64,000 nt of DNA from Pseudomonas sp. K2I15 (GCF_002204795.1 NZ_NIXO01000023.1:1-64000); one strand, 5' to 3'; positions 9,269 through 19,637 are shown, counted from the first letter of the stretch. Numbers and translations: made by a program. The notes: generated by a model from the sequence alone, not told the origin.

Positions 9269-10417
9269 TTATAGCCCCATCTGTTTGCTGATGATTTCAT
9301 TCATCACTTCCCGAGTCCCGCCACCGATGGACAGGATGCGGTTGTCGCGATACAGCCGCTCCACCAGGTTGCCGCGCATGTAACCCTGGCCGCCGAGTAT
9401 CTGCACCGCATCAAAGGTCACGCGGTCGGCGGTGTCGGTGGCGAGGTTCTTGGCCATGGAAATTTCCTTGATCACACTTTTGCCGGCGGCCATTTTGGCG
9501 GCCTGGCGGTAGGTGAATTCCCGGGAGACTTCCACCGCCGTGGCCATTTCCGCCAGGCGATGCTTGAGCACCTGGAATTTGCCGATGGGTTTGCCGAAGG
9601 CCTCGCGCTGGGCCGCCCACTTCAGGCTTTCCTCCAGGGCCATCTGCGCCGTCATGTTGGCCATCAAGGCCAGGGCCAGGCGCTCGCTCTGGAAGTTGCC
9701 CATGATGCAGGCGAAGCCCATGTTCTCGGCGCCGATCAGATTGCCTACCGGCACGCGGCAATCGTCGAAGAACAGTTCGGCAGTGTCCGACGCCCACCAG
9801 CCCATTTTCTTCAGCGGTGTGCCGGTGGTGAAGCCGGGCGTGTCCTTTTCGATCAATAGCAGGCTAATACCGCCAAAGCCCCGCCCGCCGGTGCGTACCG
9901 CAACAGTGTAGAAGTCGGCGCGCTGGCCGCTGGTGATAAAGGTTTTGCTGCCGCTGACCCGATAGTGGGCGCCGTCACGCACGGCACGGGTTTGCAGGTT
10001 GGCAACATCAGAGCCGCCGCCGGGCTCGGTGACGGCCAGGGCGGCGATCTTCTCGCCGGACAAAACCTGCGGCGCGACGCGATCGCGCACTTCAGGCCGA
10101 GCCCATTTGACGATGGGCGGCAAGCCGATATCCAGAGAGCCCAACCCCGCCACCACACCGCCGGAGCCGCAGCGCATCAGCTCTTCGCTGGCCGCGACCT
10201 TGGCGAACAGATCACCTTCGTGGCTGCCGCCCAGGGCTTCGGGATAACCGATCCCCAGAATCCCCGCCGCGCCCGCCTTAAGGTACAACTCACGGGGGAA
10301 GCTCTCGGCTTCCTCCCACTGCTCGATACCCGGCAACAGCTCGCGCTCGACGAAACGTCGCACGCTGTCACGGACCAATTGGTGGCTGGGGTCGAAGTAT
10401 TCCTGATAGGCAGACAT
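9269..10417 (-). CDS. Acyl-CoA dehydrogenase family protein
   Basis: This is a 382-residue flavoprotein of the acyl-CoA dehydrogenase family, which introduces an alpha-beta double bond in acyl-CoA thioesters and passes electrons to ETF. The FAD/substrate segment AVTEPGGGSDVANLQT lies near residue 130. The C-terminal ILGGQGYMRG and the end RIGGGTREVM-like segment fit short- or branched-chain members. The ATG at 10417 has GGAG 8 bases upstream and is better than the TTG two codons earlier. No partner thiolase, hydratase or CoA ligase is adjacent, so the substrate cannot be named. Confidence 0.9.
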   Translation of the reverse strand: MSAYQEYFDPSHQLVRDSVRRFVERELLPGIEQWEEAESFPRELYLKAGAAGILGIGYPEALGGSHEGDLFAKVAASEELMRCGSGGVVAGLGSLDIGLPPIVKWARPEVRDRVAPQVLSGEKIAALAVTEPGGGSDVANLQTRAVRDGAHYRVSGSKTFITSGQRADFYTVAVRTGGRGFGGISLLLIEKDTPGFTTGTPLKKMGWWASDTAELFFDDCRVPVGNLIGAENMGFACIMGNFQSERLALALMANMTAQMALEESLKWAAQREAFGKPIGKFQVLKHRLAEMATAVEVSREFTYRQAAKMAAGKSVIKEISMAKNLATDTADRVTFDAVQILGGQGYMRGNLVERLYRDNRILSIGGGTREVMNEIISKQMGL

Positions 10418-10506
10418 CGGCAAGCTCCACGGGAAGGTGGAGCGAACTTACCAAGCGCTTGCTTGGTTATCAAGCAAGACGAACGACTCGTGAACACCAC
10501 AAAACA

Positions 10507-10600
10507 AATGTGGGAGCGGGCTTGCTCGCGAAGGCGGTGTGTCAGTCGCCAGATGAGTCGACTGAACCAGCGTATTCGCGAGCAAGCCCGCTCCCACATT
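10507..10600. repeat. Paired REP element (BIME-like)
   Basis: Two inverted copies of AATGTGGGAGCGGGCTTGCT plus CGCGAA face each other across about 40 bp. They form a long imperfect hairpin between the acyl-CoA dehydrogenase promoter and the 3' end of recR. Confidence 0.9.
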
Positions 10601-10617
10601 TTGTCCTGCGGTGTTTG

Positions 10618-11220
10618 TTACAGGGCGATCGGCTTACGCCCGGCAAACGAATGCGCCAAGGTGCCGCCATCCACCAGTTCCAGCTCACCACCCAGCGGCA
10701 CGCCATGGGCGATACGTGAAGTGATCAGGCCTTTGTTGGTCAGCAACTGGGCGATGTAATGGGCCGTGGCTTCACCTTCCACCGTAGGGTTGGTGGCCAG
10801 GATCACCTCGACAAAGGTGCCCTGCTGCTCGATCCGCGTCACCAGTTGCGGAATACCGATAGCTTCCGGCCCCAGCCCGTCCAGCGGCGACAGGTGGCCC
10901 TTGAGCACAAAGTAGCGCCCGCGGTAACCGGTCTGCTCCACCGCGTACACGTCCATGGGCCCTTCAACCACACACAGCACCGTGTCATCGCGACGCGGGT
11001 CGGCACATTGCGGGCAGAGTTCTTCCTCGGTCAGGGTGCGGCACTGGCGGCAGTGGCCTACCCCTTCCATCGCCTGGCTCAAGGCCAGGGCCAGCCGGGA
11101 GCCGCCGCTGCGATCACGCTCCAGCAATTGCAGCGCCATGCGCTGGGCGGTTTTCTGGCCCACGCCTGGCAAAGTGCGCAGGGCGTCGATCAGTTGACGA
11201 ATCAGGGGGCTGAAGCTCAT
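10618..11220 (-). CDS. recR: Recombination mediator protein RecR
   Basis: RecR works with RecO and RecF to load RecA onto gapped DNA. The 200-residue protein has an N-terminal helix-hairpin-helix ([20 protein letters not shown]), a C4 zinc finger (CRQC...CPQC, about residues 57-72) and a Toprim domain beginning [12 protein letters not shown] near residue 87. The start is the ATG at 11220. recR often follows ybaB directly; here a terminator and an unrelated oxidoreductase lie between them, so it probably has its own promoter or shares one with that gene. Confidence 0.97.
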   Translation of the reverse strand: MSFSPLIRQLIDALRTLPGVGQKTAQRMALQLLERDRSGGSRLALALSQAMEGVGHCRQCRTLTEEELCPQCADPRRDDTVLCVVEGPMDVYAVEQTGYRGRYFVLKGHLSPLDGLGPEAIGIPQLVTRIEQQGTFVEVILATNPTVEGEATAHYIAQLLTNKGLITSRIAHGVPLGGELELVDGGTLAHSFAGRKPIAL

Positions 11221-11285
11221 GGGCAAAGGTCCGACAAAACAACGAGACGCGGTTTATACCCGCGCCCCGGATTAGCGTCAAATGC

Positions 11286-12320
11286 TCAATCTTGTGCGAC
11301 GCGCACCACCAACTTGCCGAAGTTGCGCCCCTCCAGCAAACCGATAAAGGCTTCAGGCGCCTGCTCCAGGCCTTCCACCACGTCCTCGCGGAACTTGATC
11401 TTGCCGTCGCGCACCCACGGCGCCATGGCGCTGAGGAATTCCGGCTGGCGGTCGCCGTAGTCGTCGAACACGATAAAACCCTGGATCCGCACACGCTTGG
11501 TCAGCAAGGTGCGTTGCAACGCAGGCAGCCGGTCGGGGCCGCTCGGCGCTTCGTGAGCGTTGTAGCCGGCGATCAGGCCGCACAGCGGGATCCGCGCCTT
11601 GGCGTTGAGCAGCGGCACGACCGCGTCGAATACCTTGCCGCCGACGTTTTCAAAGTAGATGTCGATGCCCTTGGGGCAAGCATGGGCCAGTTCCTCGGCA
11701 AAGTTGTCGCTCTTGTGATCGACGCAGGCGTCAAAACCCAGTTCGTCCACCACATAACGGCACTTGTCGGCGCCACCCGCCACGCCGACCACGCGCAGGC
11801 CCTTGATCTTCGCCACCTGGCCGACCACCGAGCCCACCGCGCCGGAAGCCGCTGCCACCACCAGGGTTTCCCCGGACTTGGGTTGGCCGATATCCGTGAG
11901 GCCCATATAAGCGGTCATGCCGGGCATACCCAGCACACCCAAGGCCATGGACGGGCTGGCCAGGCCCTTGGGCACCGGTATCAGGTTACGGCCATCGCAG
12001 ATGCTGTGGCTCTGCCAGCCGGTGGAGCCAACCACCAGGTCACCCACTTCGAACTTGGGATTACGCGATTGCTCGATACGGCTGACAGCGCCGCCGGTCA
12101 TAACCTCGTCGATTTCTACAGGCGCGGCGTAGGACGGCGCATCACTCATGCGCCCGCGCATGTAGGGATCCAGCGACAGGTAAAGGGTTTTCAGCAGCAC
12201 CTGGCCGTCAGCCAGTTCCGGCAGCGCGACGCGCTCCAGGCGGAAGTTTTCCGGCACCGGTGCGCCGTGGGGGCGTGAGACCAGCACGATGCGCTGGTTG
12301 AGGGTCAATGACTCGGTCAT
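11286..12320 (-). CDS. CurA-like NADP-dependent oxidoreductase (MDR superfamily)
   Basis: This 344-residue protein belongs to the zinc-independent medium-chain reductases related to curcumin reductase CurA and leukotriene B4 dehydrogenase. It shows YLSLDPYMRGRM near residue 47, the nucleotide-binding AAASGAVGSVVGQ near residue 155, and FENVGGKVFDAV near residue 220. Such enzymes reduce alpha-beta unsaturated carbonyls using NADPH. AAGGAG lies 8 bases before the ATG. It sits between ybaB and recR, where no functional link is obvious; the natural substrate is unknown. Confidence 0.9.
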   Translation of the reverse strand: MTESLTLNQRIVLVSRPHGAPVPENFRLERVALPELADGQVLLKTLYLSLDPYMRGRMSDAPSYAAPVEIDEVMTGGAVSRIEQSRNPKFEVGDLVVGSTGWQSHSICDGRNLIPVPKGLASPSMALGVLGMPGMTAYMGLTDIGQPKSGETLVVAAASGAVGSVVGQVAKIKGLRVVGVAGGADKCRYVVDELGFDACVDHKSDNFAEELAHACPKGIDIYFENVGGKVFDAVVPLLNAKARIPLCGLIAGYNAHEAPSGPDRLPALQRTLLTKRVRIQGFIVFDDYGDRQPEFLSAMAPWVRDGKIKFREDVVEGLEQAPEAFIGLLEGRNFGKLVVRVAQD

Positions 12321-12410
12321 CAGCGAGGCTCCTTCTATCGGTGATTGAATTCAACGGTATAGGGTGCAGACAGCATCCAAGCGTTACGCGTTCGATCAGC
12401 TTACGCCCAA

Positions 12411-12441
12411 AAAAAATGCCAGGCACAGGGCCTGGCATTTT
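12411..12441 (-). terminator. Intrinsic terminator after ybaB
   Basis: Read on the minus strand, ATGCCAGGCC-loop-CCTGGCAT is followed by eight T residues. It lies between the ybaB stop and the start of the CurA-like gene, so the dnaX-ybaB transcript should end here. Confidence 0.85.
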
Positions 12442-12459
12442 CAGTATCGGGCTTGCCGA

Positions 12460-12798
12460 TCAGAACGGCAGCTTCATACCCGGAGGCAGTTGCATGCCAG
12501 CGGTCACGCCAGACATCTTGTCCTGGCTATTGGCTTCGATCTTGCGCACGGCGTCGTTGACGGCCGCGGCGAACAGGGCCTCGAGCATTTCCAGGTCGTC
12601 TTCGCCCACGCCTGGCAATACGCTTGGGTCGATGCTCACGCGCTTGATGTCGTGACGACCGGTCATCACCACGCTGACCATATCGCCACCGGCTTTACCG
12701 GTGACTTCGGCGTTGGCCAGTTCTTCCTGCATCTTGGCCATTTTTTCCTGCATCTGCTGCGCCTGCTTCATCAGGCCGGCCATGCCACCTTTCATCAT
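12460..12798 (-). CDS. ybaB: Nucleoid-associated protein YbaB/EbfC
   Basis: A 112-residue member of the YbaB/EbfC DNA-binding family. The N-terminal helix is methionine and glutamine rich ([20 protein letters not shown]). The core has [15 protein letters not shown] and the end PPGMKLPF, all typical. The ATG at 12798 follows a GAGGTGA ribosome site by 5 bases; a GTG three codons upstream overlaps that site and is less likely. It lies 43 bp downstream of dnaX in the usual dnaX-ybaB order. Confidence 0.95.
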   Translation of the reverse strand: MMKGGMAGLMKQAQQMQEKMAKMQEELANAEVTGKAGGDMVSVVMTGRHDIKRVSIDPSVLPGVGEDDLEMLEALFAAAVNDAVRKIEANSQDKMSGVTAGMQLPPGMKLPF

Positions 12799-12841
12799 GG
12801 GAATCACCTCAAAAGTACGTGGATCAATTATTGGCCCCGGC

Positions 12842-14899
12842 TTATGACGCTTGGGGAACCGGGGCTTCTACAGGTTCAATAGTATCGTGACGCACCACCG
12901 CGCCAAACTGCTGCATCATCTGCTGGATGAGCGGATCACCGTGGATCGACTCTTCAGCCTCGCGCTGGCGGTTGACCCGGCGACGGGACGCCGCCTGGGC
13001 CGGGGTTTCCTGCTCGGGCTTGATCAGCTCGATGCTGATGGTCAGCGTGCGTTCGTGGAACTGGTTCAGGGCATCGTTGAGCCGGCGCTGCTGGGTCGCG
13101 TTGAACAGGGCGCTGTGGGCCGGGTCCAGGTGCAGCAACCAATGGTCGCCGTCCACGGCAATCAACGTGCAGTTGGCGGCGATGCTGCCGGTCATGCCGG
13201 AAATCGGCAGTTTCGGGAACAGCTCCAGCCATTGCAACGCCAGGCCGGTGGCCGGCATGGCAGCCGGTTCGGGCTCAGGCTCCGGGCCAGGCTCGGCGGT
13301 GTGTTCGCTGGCCAGGTCGTCCAGGTAGCTGTAGGCCGAATCGATGTCCGGCTCGATGTAGTCTTCGTCCAGCGGCGGCTCGTCGTCGAGGTCGGTGCCC
13401 GGGGTGGCGGCGTCCACTTGAGCGACGGTCGGCTCCGGTACCGGGGCCGCCACCCACTCGGGCGCGTCCGGCACCACGCTGTCCGGGGTTGGAGACGGCA
13501 TCGGCGTCAGTTCGGGCTGCTCGGCGGCGGTTTCCAGCACGGGCTCGACGGCCGGCTGCAGCTCGACCTCGGCTTCTACCGGGTCGTTCCACGGCAAATC
13601 GACTTCAGGCACGGGCGCAGGCTCAACCACCGGCTCAGGCACGACCACAGGCGCTACTGGTTCGGCGACAACGGGTGCAGGCGCAGGTGCAACAGGCGAA
13701 GGCGGTGCAACCACTGGCGCGACAACAGCCGGGCCAGCCACTGGTTTGGCGGAATCAACTGTGGCCTGGCTGATCCCCACTGGCTTTAGCGGCCGTCTCG
13801 GCGCATCCGCCGTGTCGGCGGGCCTGAAGGCCAGCATCCGCAGCAGGACCATTTCGAAGCCGCCGCGCGGGTCGGGTGCCAACGGCAAGTCACGTCGGCC
13901 AATCAGGCCCATCTGGTAGTAGAACTGCACATCTTCGGCCGGCAACGCCTGGGCCAGGGCCAACACGCGGTCGCGGTCGCCATGGCCGTTGTCGACACCC
14001 TCAGGCAAGGCCTGGGCGATGGCGACGCGGTGCAGCACGTTGAGAATTTCCGAGAGCACGCCATTCCAGTCCGGGCCTTGCTCGGACAGGTGGCGCACCG
14101 CTTCGAGCAGCGCCTTGGCATCGCCTTCGATCAGCGCGTGCAGCACATCGAACACCTGGCCGTGGTCCAGGGTGCCGAGCATCGCCCGCACGTCGGCGGC
14201 CATGACCTTGCCTTCACCGAAGGCGATGGCCTGGTCGGTGAGACTCATGGCGTCACGCATCGAGCCGTCGGCGGCACGGCCCAGCAGCCACAGGGCGTCG
14301 TCTTCGAACGGCACGTTCTCGACGCCCAGCACGTGGGTCAAATGCTCGACCACGCGTTCCGGGGTCATGTTTTTCAGGGAGAACTGCAGGCACCGCGACA
14401 GAATCGTTGCAGGAAGTTTCTGCGGGTCGGTGGTGGCCAGGATGAATTTGACGTAGGGCGGCGGCTCTTCCAGGGTTTTCAACAAGGCGTTGAAGGAGTG
14501 GCTGGAGAGCATGTGCACTTCGTCGATCAGGTAGACCTTGAAGCGGCCACGGCTCGGCGCGTACTGCACGTTGTCGAGCAGCTCGCGGGTGTCTTCGACC
14601 TTGGTGCGGCTCGCGGCGTCGATCTCGATCAGGTCGACAAAGCGCCCTTCGTCGATTTCCCGGCACACCGAGCACGTACCGCACGGCGTCGAGGTGATGC
14701 CGGTTTCACAGTTCAGGCACTTGGCAATGATGCGGGCAATGGTGGTCTTGCCCACGCCGCGGGTACCGGTAAACAGATAGGCGTGGTGCAGCCGCTGGCT
14801 GTCCAAGGCATTGATCAGAGCCTTGAGCACATGGGTCTGGCCGACCATTTCGCGGAACGAGCGCGGACGCCATTTACGTGCAAGAACCTGATAACTCAT
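12842..14899 (-). CDS. dnaX: DNA polymerase III subunits gamma/tau
   Basis: DnaX is the clamp-loader ATPase and organiser of the replicase. The 685-residue product begins [12 protein letters not shown]. It has Walker [10 protein letters not shown] near residue 45, the zinc module (C...CGTCSVC) near residues 64-79, and DEVHMLS in the Walker B region. Domain III ends near residue 370. A long Ala/Pro/Val/Glu-rich linker (about 385-530) leads to the tau C-terminal domain that binds polymerase and helicase. The ATG at 14899 is chosen over an upstream TTG. No A-AAA-AAG slippery heptamer was seen in the linker-coding region, so E. coli-style frameshifting to gamma is not supported. Confidence 0.96.
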   Translation of the reverse strand: MSYQVLARKWRPRSFREMVGQTHVLKALINALDSQRLHHAYLFTGTRGVGKTTIARIIAKCLNCETGITSTPCGTCSVCREIDEGRFVDLIEIDAASRTKVEDTRELLDNVQYAPSRGRFKVYLIDEVHMLSSHSFNALLKTLEEPPPYVKFILATTDPQKLPATILSRCLQFSLKNMTPERVVEHLTHVLGVENVPFEDDALWLLGRAADGSMRDAMSLTDQAIAFGEGKVMAADVRAMLGTLDHGQVFDVLHALIEGDAKALLEAVRHLSEQGPDWNGVLSEILNVLHRVAIAQALPEGVDNGHGDRDRVLALAQALPAEDVQFYYQMGLIGRRDLPLAPDPRGGFEMVLLRMLAFRPADTADAPRRPLKPVGISQATVDSAKPVAGPAVVAPVVAPPSPVAPAPAPVVAEPVAPVVVPEPVVEPAPVPEVDLPWNDPVEAEVELQPAVEPVLETAAEQPELTPMPSPTPDSVVPDAPEWVAAPVPEPTVAQVDAATPGTDLDDEPPLDEDYIEPDIDSAYSYLDDLASEHTAEPGPEPEPEPAAMPATGLALQWLELFPKLPISGMTGSIAANCTLIAVDGDHWLLHLDPAHSALFNATQQRRLNDALNQFHERTLTISIELIKPEQETPAQAASRRRVNRQREAEESIHGDPLIQQMMQQFGAVVRHDTIEPVEAPVPQAS

Positions 14900-15031
14900 C
14901 GAAAACCGTCGCAACTGGGAAGCGGAAGCGGGTAATGCTAGCGGAGCAAGGGGGAAATTGCATCCGGCACGCTCGTCTAATCTGACTAAGCTGGTCTAAC
15001 CAAGCCTGAAAAGGCGAAACCCGGAGAGTGT

Positions 15032-15781
15032 ATGCGCGCAGTCCTGGGCGCCTTGTGGATGATTGCCACGGTCAGCCTGGCGGCACCCGCACCTCTGCGT
15101 TTCTCGATTTCCGACAGTTGGACCATGCCCATGGTGCAACTCGACCAGGGCCAGCCGACCCAAGGGATTTTGTATGACGTGATGTTGAGCCTGGCGACCC
15201 AGGTCGGCCGCCCCGTGAAATTCCATGTACTGCCCCGCGCGCGCATCGACACCGCGATGGAGCGTGGCGACGTTGATGTGCGCTGCTACGTGACACCGGC
15301 GTGGCTGAACAACCTGTCGGGCGACTACACCTGGAGCATCCCGCTGATGGTACAGCGCAATGTGCTGGTCACCGCGCACGTGCCGCCGCTGTCAGTGCAG
15401 TTGGACAGCCTTGCGCCGCAACACATTGGCACCGTACTCGGTTATCGCTATCCGACCCTGGAAACGCGATTCGCCAGCGGCCAGCTCAGCCGCGACGACA
15501 GCCGCAGTGAGGAGCAAGTGCTGCAAAAACTCGCGGCCGGGCGCTTCAAGTACGCGGTGAGCAACGAATGGATTCTCGACCGTTTCAATCAGCAATTACC
15601 GCCCACACAGCGCCTGCATAAGGTGGCCGTGATCGAGGAGCAAAGCCTGGGCTGTTACGTGCGCAACGATCCGCAGGTGCCGGGGCAGCAGATTCTGCGC
15701 ACGTTGTTGCGAATGAAAATGTCCGGGGAGATTGATGAAATCATTCAGCTGTATACCGGAAACAGCGCGCCCGCCCCTTAA
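15032..15781 (+). CDS. Periplasmic solute-binding-like protein (family 3)
   Basis: The product is 249 residues with a short N-terminal signal peptide (about residues 1-18, ending SLAAPA). The rest has the fold pattern of bacterial extracellular solute-binding proteins family 3: FSISDSWTMPM, then GILYDVMLSLATQVG and VLPRARIDTAMERGDVDVRC. Such proteins bind amino acids or similar compounds, or act as sensor-like periplasmic proteins. No ABC permease or ATPase is adjacent, so it is either an orphan receptor or works with distant components. The ligand is unknown. Confidence 0.8.
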   Translation: MRAVLGALWMIATVSLAAPAPLRFSISDSWTMPMVQLDQGQPTQGILYDVMLSLATQVGRPVKFHVLPRARIDTAMERGDVDVRCYVTPAWLNNLSGDYTWSIPLMVQRNVLVTAHVPPLSVQLDSLAPQHIGTVLGYRYPTLETRFASGQLSRDDSRSEEQVLQKLAAGRFKYAVSNEWILDRFNQQLPPTQRLHKVAVIEEQSLGCYVRNDPQVPGQQILRTLLRMKMSGEIDEIIQLYTGNSAPAP

Positions 15782-15797
15782 GATCATCTGATTTACT

Positions 15798-15894
15798 CTG
15801 TGGCGAGGGAGCTTGCTCCCGCTGGAGTGCGCAGCGCTCCCAAAGATCTTGGGGCCGCTACGCAGCCCATCGGGAGCAAGCTCCCTCGCCACAG
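15798..15894. repeat. Paired REP-like element
   Basis: The outer arms CTGTGGCGAGGGAGCTTGCT (plus CCCG) and their near-perfect inverse flank an inner GCGCAGCGC/GGGGCCGCTACG region. It lies between two convergent genes and belongs to the family seen at 9201-9258. Confidence 0.88.
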
Positions 15895-15901
15895 TTAAAC
15901 A

Positions 15902-17593
15902 TCACTCGAGCTTTTGCCACTGCTCAGGCGGCGCAAACCCGTCAACCCACCCCGGCACCTCCCCCGCCGGCATCGGCCGGGCGATGAAATAGCCCTGGGC
16001 CACTTCGCAGCCCATGCGCATTAACAACTGCCCGTGCTCCAGGGTTTCCAGGCCCTCGGCGATCACTTCACGGCCAAACGCACGGGCCAGGCCGATCACC
16101 GCCTTGGTCAGCGCCAGGTCGTCCTTGTCGTGCAGGATGTCGCGCACAAACGACTTGTCGATCTTGATGGTCTGGGTCGGCAGGCGCTTGAGGTAGCTCA
16201 GGGAGGAATAGCCGGTGCCAAAATCATCCAGGGAAAACCGCACACCCAAAGCCTGGCAGGCTTCCAGGTGCTGGGTGACGCGCTGGATATTGTCGATGGC
16301 CACCGACTCGGCGATTTCCAGGTCCAGCCGGTGCGGCTCCACCTGCGGGTATTGCGCCAGTAAATCTTGCAGCCGCTCGACAAAATCCTCGCGCTGGAAA
16401 TGCCGCGCCGCGATGTTCACGCTCACCGACCACCAATGCCCATGCACCTGCCAGCGGTGCATCTGCGCCAACACCTGGGCGATCACCCATTCGCCGATGT
16501 CGACAATCAGGTCGGTCTGCTCGATCAGCGGCAGGAAATCCCCCGGCGTCACCAGGCCACGCTCGGGATGCTGCCAGCGTAACAACGCTTCGAACCCCAC
16601 CACCGTGCCGCAGCGCAAATTGACCTTGGGCTGGTAATGCAGGCACAGCTGGCCGGCCGAGAGGGCCTGGCGAATCTGCTCCACGGTCTGGTGGCTGGCC
16701 TTGACCTCCTGCTCCAGAGACACATCAAACAACTGGTAACGGTTGCGCCCACTCTGCTTGGCCACGTACATCGCCTGGTCGGCATGGCGCAGCAGGGTGT
16801 CGGCGTCCTCGTCGTCCAGGGGAAACAGCGTGACGCCGATGCTGGCGAACACGTTCAGTTCGGCGCCCTGGATCGAGTACGGCTCGGAGATCGCCTTGAG
16901 GATGCGCAGCAAGGCAGCGTTTAGCTCGTCGATATCGCGCACGTAACGCAGGATCAGTACAAATTCGTCACCGGCCAGCCGGGCGACCACGTCTTCGCCG
17001 CGAATAATCTCCCGCAGCCGCGTGGCCACCTCCACCAACAACAGATCCCCGCAGGCATGCCCGTAGCCATCGTTGACCGCCTTGAAGCCGTCCAGGTCGA
17101 GCATGCAGAGCGCCAGTGGAATGTCTTCGCTGCGGGAGAATTCCAGGGACTGGTTGAGCAACTCGGACAGATAGGCGCGGTTCGGCAAGCCGGTCAGCAC
17201 GTCGTGGCCGACCCGCCATTGCAGGGTGTGCAACAACTGGCGCTTTTCGCTGACGTCAAAGCGGATCGACACGTACTTCTGCACCCGCCCGGTCTGCTCA
17301 TCGAGCAGCGGCACCATGGTGCTGTCCACCCAATACAGGGTGCCATCCTTGGCCCGGTTGCAGATCTCGCCACGCCACACCCGGCCTTCGCTGATGGCCT
17401 GCCACATGCCCTGGAAAAACCCTGCCGGGTGCAGCCCCGAGCTGAGGATCCGGTGGTTTTGCCCCAGCAATTCGTCACGCCCGTAGCCGGACATGCCGCA
17501 GAACTGGTCATTGACGTAAGTGATGCAGCCCGCCAGGTCTGTCTCGGAGAAAATGGCGGCTGCATCCACGGCCCTGCGGTATTTCTCGTCCAT
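15902..17593 (-). CDS. PAS-GGDEF-EAL cyclic-di-GMP signalling protein
   Basis: The 563-residue cytoplasmic protein has one PAS domain (about 10-125), a diguanylate cyclase domain (about 130-290) and an EAL phosphodiesterase domain (about 305-555). The cyclase signature reads AGDEF instead of GGDEF, which often lowers but need not abolish activity. The EAL domain looks intact: FEALLRW and DDFGTGYSS are present, so net c-di-GMP breakdown is plausible. It begins 18 bp after the Aer-like receptor and is probably co-transcribed with it, suggesting both respond to a redox or oxygen cue. No membrane segment was seen. Confidence 0.92.
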   Translation of the reverse strand: MDEKYRRAVDAAAIFSETDLAGCITYVNDQFCGMSGYGRDELLGQNHRILSSGLHPAGFFQGMWQAISEGRVWRGEICNRAKDGTLYWVDSTMVPLLDEQTGRVQKYVSIRFDVSEKRQLLHTLQWRVGHDVLTGLPNRAYLSELLNQSLEFSRSEDIPLALCMLDLDGFKAVNDGYGHACGDLLLVEVATRLREIIRGEDVVARLAGDEFVLILRYVRDIDELNAALLRILKAISEPYSIQGAELNVFASIGVTLFPLDDEDADTLLRHADQAMYVAKQSGRNRYQLFDVSLEQEVKASHQTVEQIRQALSAGQLCLHYQPKVNLRCGTVVGFEALLRWQHPERGLVTPGDFLPLIEQTDLIVDIGEWVIAQVLAQMHRWQVHGHWWSVSVNIAARHFQREDFVERLQDLLAQYPQVEPHRLDLEIAESVAIDNIQRVTQHLEACQALGVRFSLDDFGTGYSSLSYLKRLPTQTIKIDKSFVRDILHDKDDLALTKAVIGLARAFGREVIAEGLETLEHGQLLMRMGCEVAQGYFIARPMPAGEVPGWVDGFAPPEQWQKLE

Positions 17594-17611
17594 GAGTCAG
17601 GCTCACTGTGG

Positions 17612-19177
17612 CTAGCGGTTGAACCGCTCGACCAGGGCGCGCAACCCGGAAGAGATGCTTTCGAGTTCCCTGCCACGGGTGACTGCAGCGTTGGCATTGC
17701 CCGCTGTCTTTTGCACTGTGGCGGCGACGTTATTGATCTGTTGTGAAACTTCCTCGGCGACGTGGGATTGTTCCTGGGAGGCGGCCGCCATTTGCTGACT
17801 CATGCCGGTAATACGCTCCACCGCATGACGAATGCCTTGCAGCGCCTGCTGCGCTTGAAGCACTTGCTGCACGCCCTGCTCGGCTTCGTGAATGCCCAGG
17901 CTCGCGATCTCGACCGCCTCATCGGCACCGGTCCGCAGGTTCTGGATGATGCCCTGGATCTGCTGGGTCGACTCACGCGTCTTGCCCGCCAGTGCACGCA
18001 CCTCATCGGCCACCACCGCAAAACCGCGCCCTTGCTCGCCGGCGCGGGCCGCTTCAATGGCCGCATTGAGGGCCAGCAGGTTGGTCTGGTCGGCGATCGC
18101 CTGGATCATGCTCGCGGCCACCTGGATCTGCTGGGTTTGCCCGGCCAGGTTGCCCACCGCCTGGTTGATCTGGGTGACGGTGCCGGCCAGCAACTGGATC
18201 GCCTCGCGGGAGGTGCCGGCCACCTGGCTGCCCTGCTCGGCAAGGGTGTTGGCGGTGTGGGCTTCGCTGGCGGTTTGTTGCACGTGCACTGCCACCTCGG
18301 CGATGGAGGCGGCCATCTCGGTCATGGCGGCGGCGGTCATGTCGGTCTCGGCGCGCTGTTCCAGCAGCGCCGATTCGGTGGTGCTCGACAGCACGCTGGA
18401 GTGGGCGGCGGCTTCGGCCATCTGGTTGGCCAGGTCACTGAGGCGCGTAAGGGCAGTTTTAAGGCGCGCCTCTTCGCTGATCAGGATCATTTCCAGCTGC
18501 GCAGTCGGGCCCAACGCATCGCTGTAGGTCATGGCACTGATGGGATCGGAAAAGGCGTTGGGCGTGTTCTGCACGATCCGCTTGAGCTGTAGGCCCAATC
18601 GCTGATGGCCCCACATGCCCACGCCGAGAAACAAGCCGACGGTCAACGCCTGGGCCCACACACCCGGAATCCATTGGAACGCTGCGAGGCTGGCGGCGGC
18701 GGCCAGCAGTGGCAAAGCCAACGCCTGGGCCACAGAGGCCAGGCGCCGCACCGGCGAAACCGCCGCGCCACCGGCCTGCAAACGCGCGTACAGCGCTTCG
18801 GCGCGCCGCACCTGTTCGCGAGTAGGCTTGACCCGCACCGACTCGTAGCCCTTCAGCCGCCCGTCTTCGAGAACCGGCGTCACATAGGCGCTGACCCAAT
18901 AATAGTTGCCGTTCTTGCAGCGGTTTTTCACCACGCCCATCCAGCTATGCCCGGCCTTGAGGTGGCTCCACATCAACTGGAACACAGCGGGCGGCATGTC
19001 CGGGTGGCGCACCAGATTGTGGGTGCTGCCGATCAGCTCGGCCTGGGTAAAGCCGCTCATCGCGGCAAACTCGGCGTTGCAGTAGGTAATATGGCTGTTG
19101 ATGTCAGTTGCGGAAATTAGCCGTTGCTGCTCCCCAAAAGTCTGTTCAACAGCAGTGACCGGCAAGTTGAGACGCAC
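17612..19177 (-). CDS. Aer-like PAS chemoreceptor (aerotaxis transducer)
   Basis: The product is 521 residues. An N-terminal PAS domain (about 10-115) has the Aer hallmarks [16 protein letters not shown] and [12 protein letters not shown], which in Aer bind FAD and report redox or oxygen state. Two close hydrophobic segments follow near residues 145-190, then a HAMP-like linker and a methyl-accepting signalling domain with the conserved hairpin tip ([20 protein letters not shown]). I choose GTG 19177 because GGAG lies 7 bases upstream and the protein then begins VRLNLPVT, as Aer proteins do; the frame is open to 19345 but that part shows no family similarity. The downstream partner is a c-di-GMP protein. 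Confidence 0.92.
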   Translation of the reverse strand: MRLNLPVTAVEQTFGEQQRLISATDINSHITYCNAEFAAMSGFTQAELIGSTHNLVRHPDMPPAVFQLMWSHLKAGHSWMGVVKNRCKNGNYYWVSAYVTPVLEDGRLKGYESVRVKPTREQVRRAEALYARLQAGGAAVSPVRRLASVAQALALPLLAAAASLAAFQWIPGVWAQALTVGLFLGVGMWGHQRLGLQLKRIVQNTPNAFSDPISAMTYSDALGPTAQLEMILISEEARLKTALTRLSDLANQMAEAAAHSSVLSSTTESALLEQRAETDMTAAAMTEMAASIAEVAVHVQQTASEAHTANTLAEQGSQVAGTSREAIQLLAGTVTQINQAVGNLAGQTQQIQVAASMIQAIADQTNLLALNAAIEAARAGEQGRGFAVVADEVRALAGKTRESTQQIQGIIQNLRTGADEAVEIASLGIHEAEQGVQQVLQAQQALQGIRHAVERITGMSQQMAAASQEQSHVAEEVSQQINNVAATVQKTAGNANAAVTRGRELESISSGLRALVERFNR

Positions 19178-19467
19178 GTTAAAGCTCCATGGACAGCATT
19201 CGATCGCTCTCTCAACCACCGGGTAGGCAGGACAGGCGGATTCGTATTCCCAGTCGGGCTGCGCCGTCGATCGGCTGGTTGGCCGCAAAGGTACGCAAAC
19301 CCACGATTTTGCACAGCAATTGATCATCCATTCAGTGATGATCAACTAGGCTTTAATTCGGGTATCCGGCACGTGAGGCGTGATGAAGCGTGGCACTGAC
19401 TAGCGACATTTCGGTCCCTGCCAAGCGTCCGTTTTATGGGCACATTTATGAGAGTGAGGAGAGAGCA

Positions 19468-19533
19468 ATGATTTCCTGTTTCATAAACCTGCCTTCTGAA
19501 ACGAGACCACCAAACACTTGTCCTAGATGCTGA
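19468..19533 (+). CDS. Possible 21-residue leader or small peptide
   Basis: This ATG is preceded by a strong ribosome site (GAGGAGAG, about 5 bases away). It opens a 21-codon frame with two cysteines near the end and no similarity I can recognise. It lies in a 460-bp AT-rich gap between the divergent Aer-like gene and the XRE regulator. It might be a leader peptide or a real microprotein, or chance. The rest of the gap (19178-19637) holds no other clear element. Confidence 0.3.
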   Translation: MISCFINLPSETRPPNTCPRC

Positions 19534-19637
19534 TTCTACGAATTACATCACACTTTGCAAGAAAAGGTGATGGTAAATGCGGTTGTCTAATTTTAATATT
19601 TATCGTTAAGTTCTTGATTCTAAATGGGAATTGAGCG

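Noticed and set aside
13500..13900. Programmed frameshift site in dnaX for a gamma subunit
   Set aside because: No A-rich slippery heptamer was seen in the linker-coding region, and the long frame is continuous.
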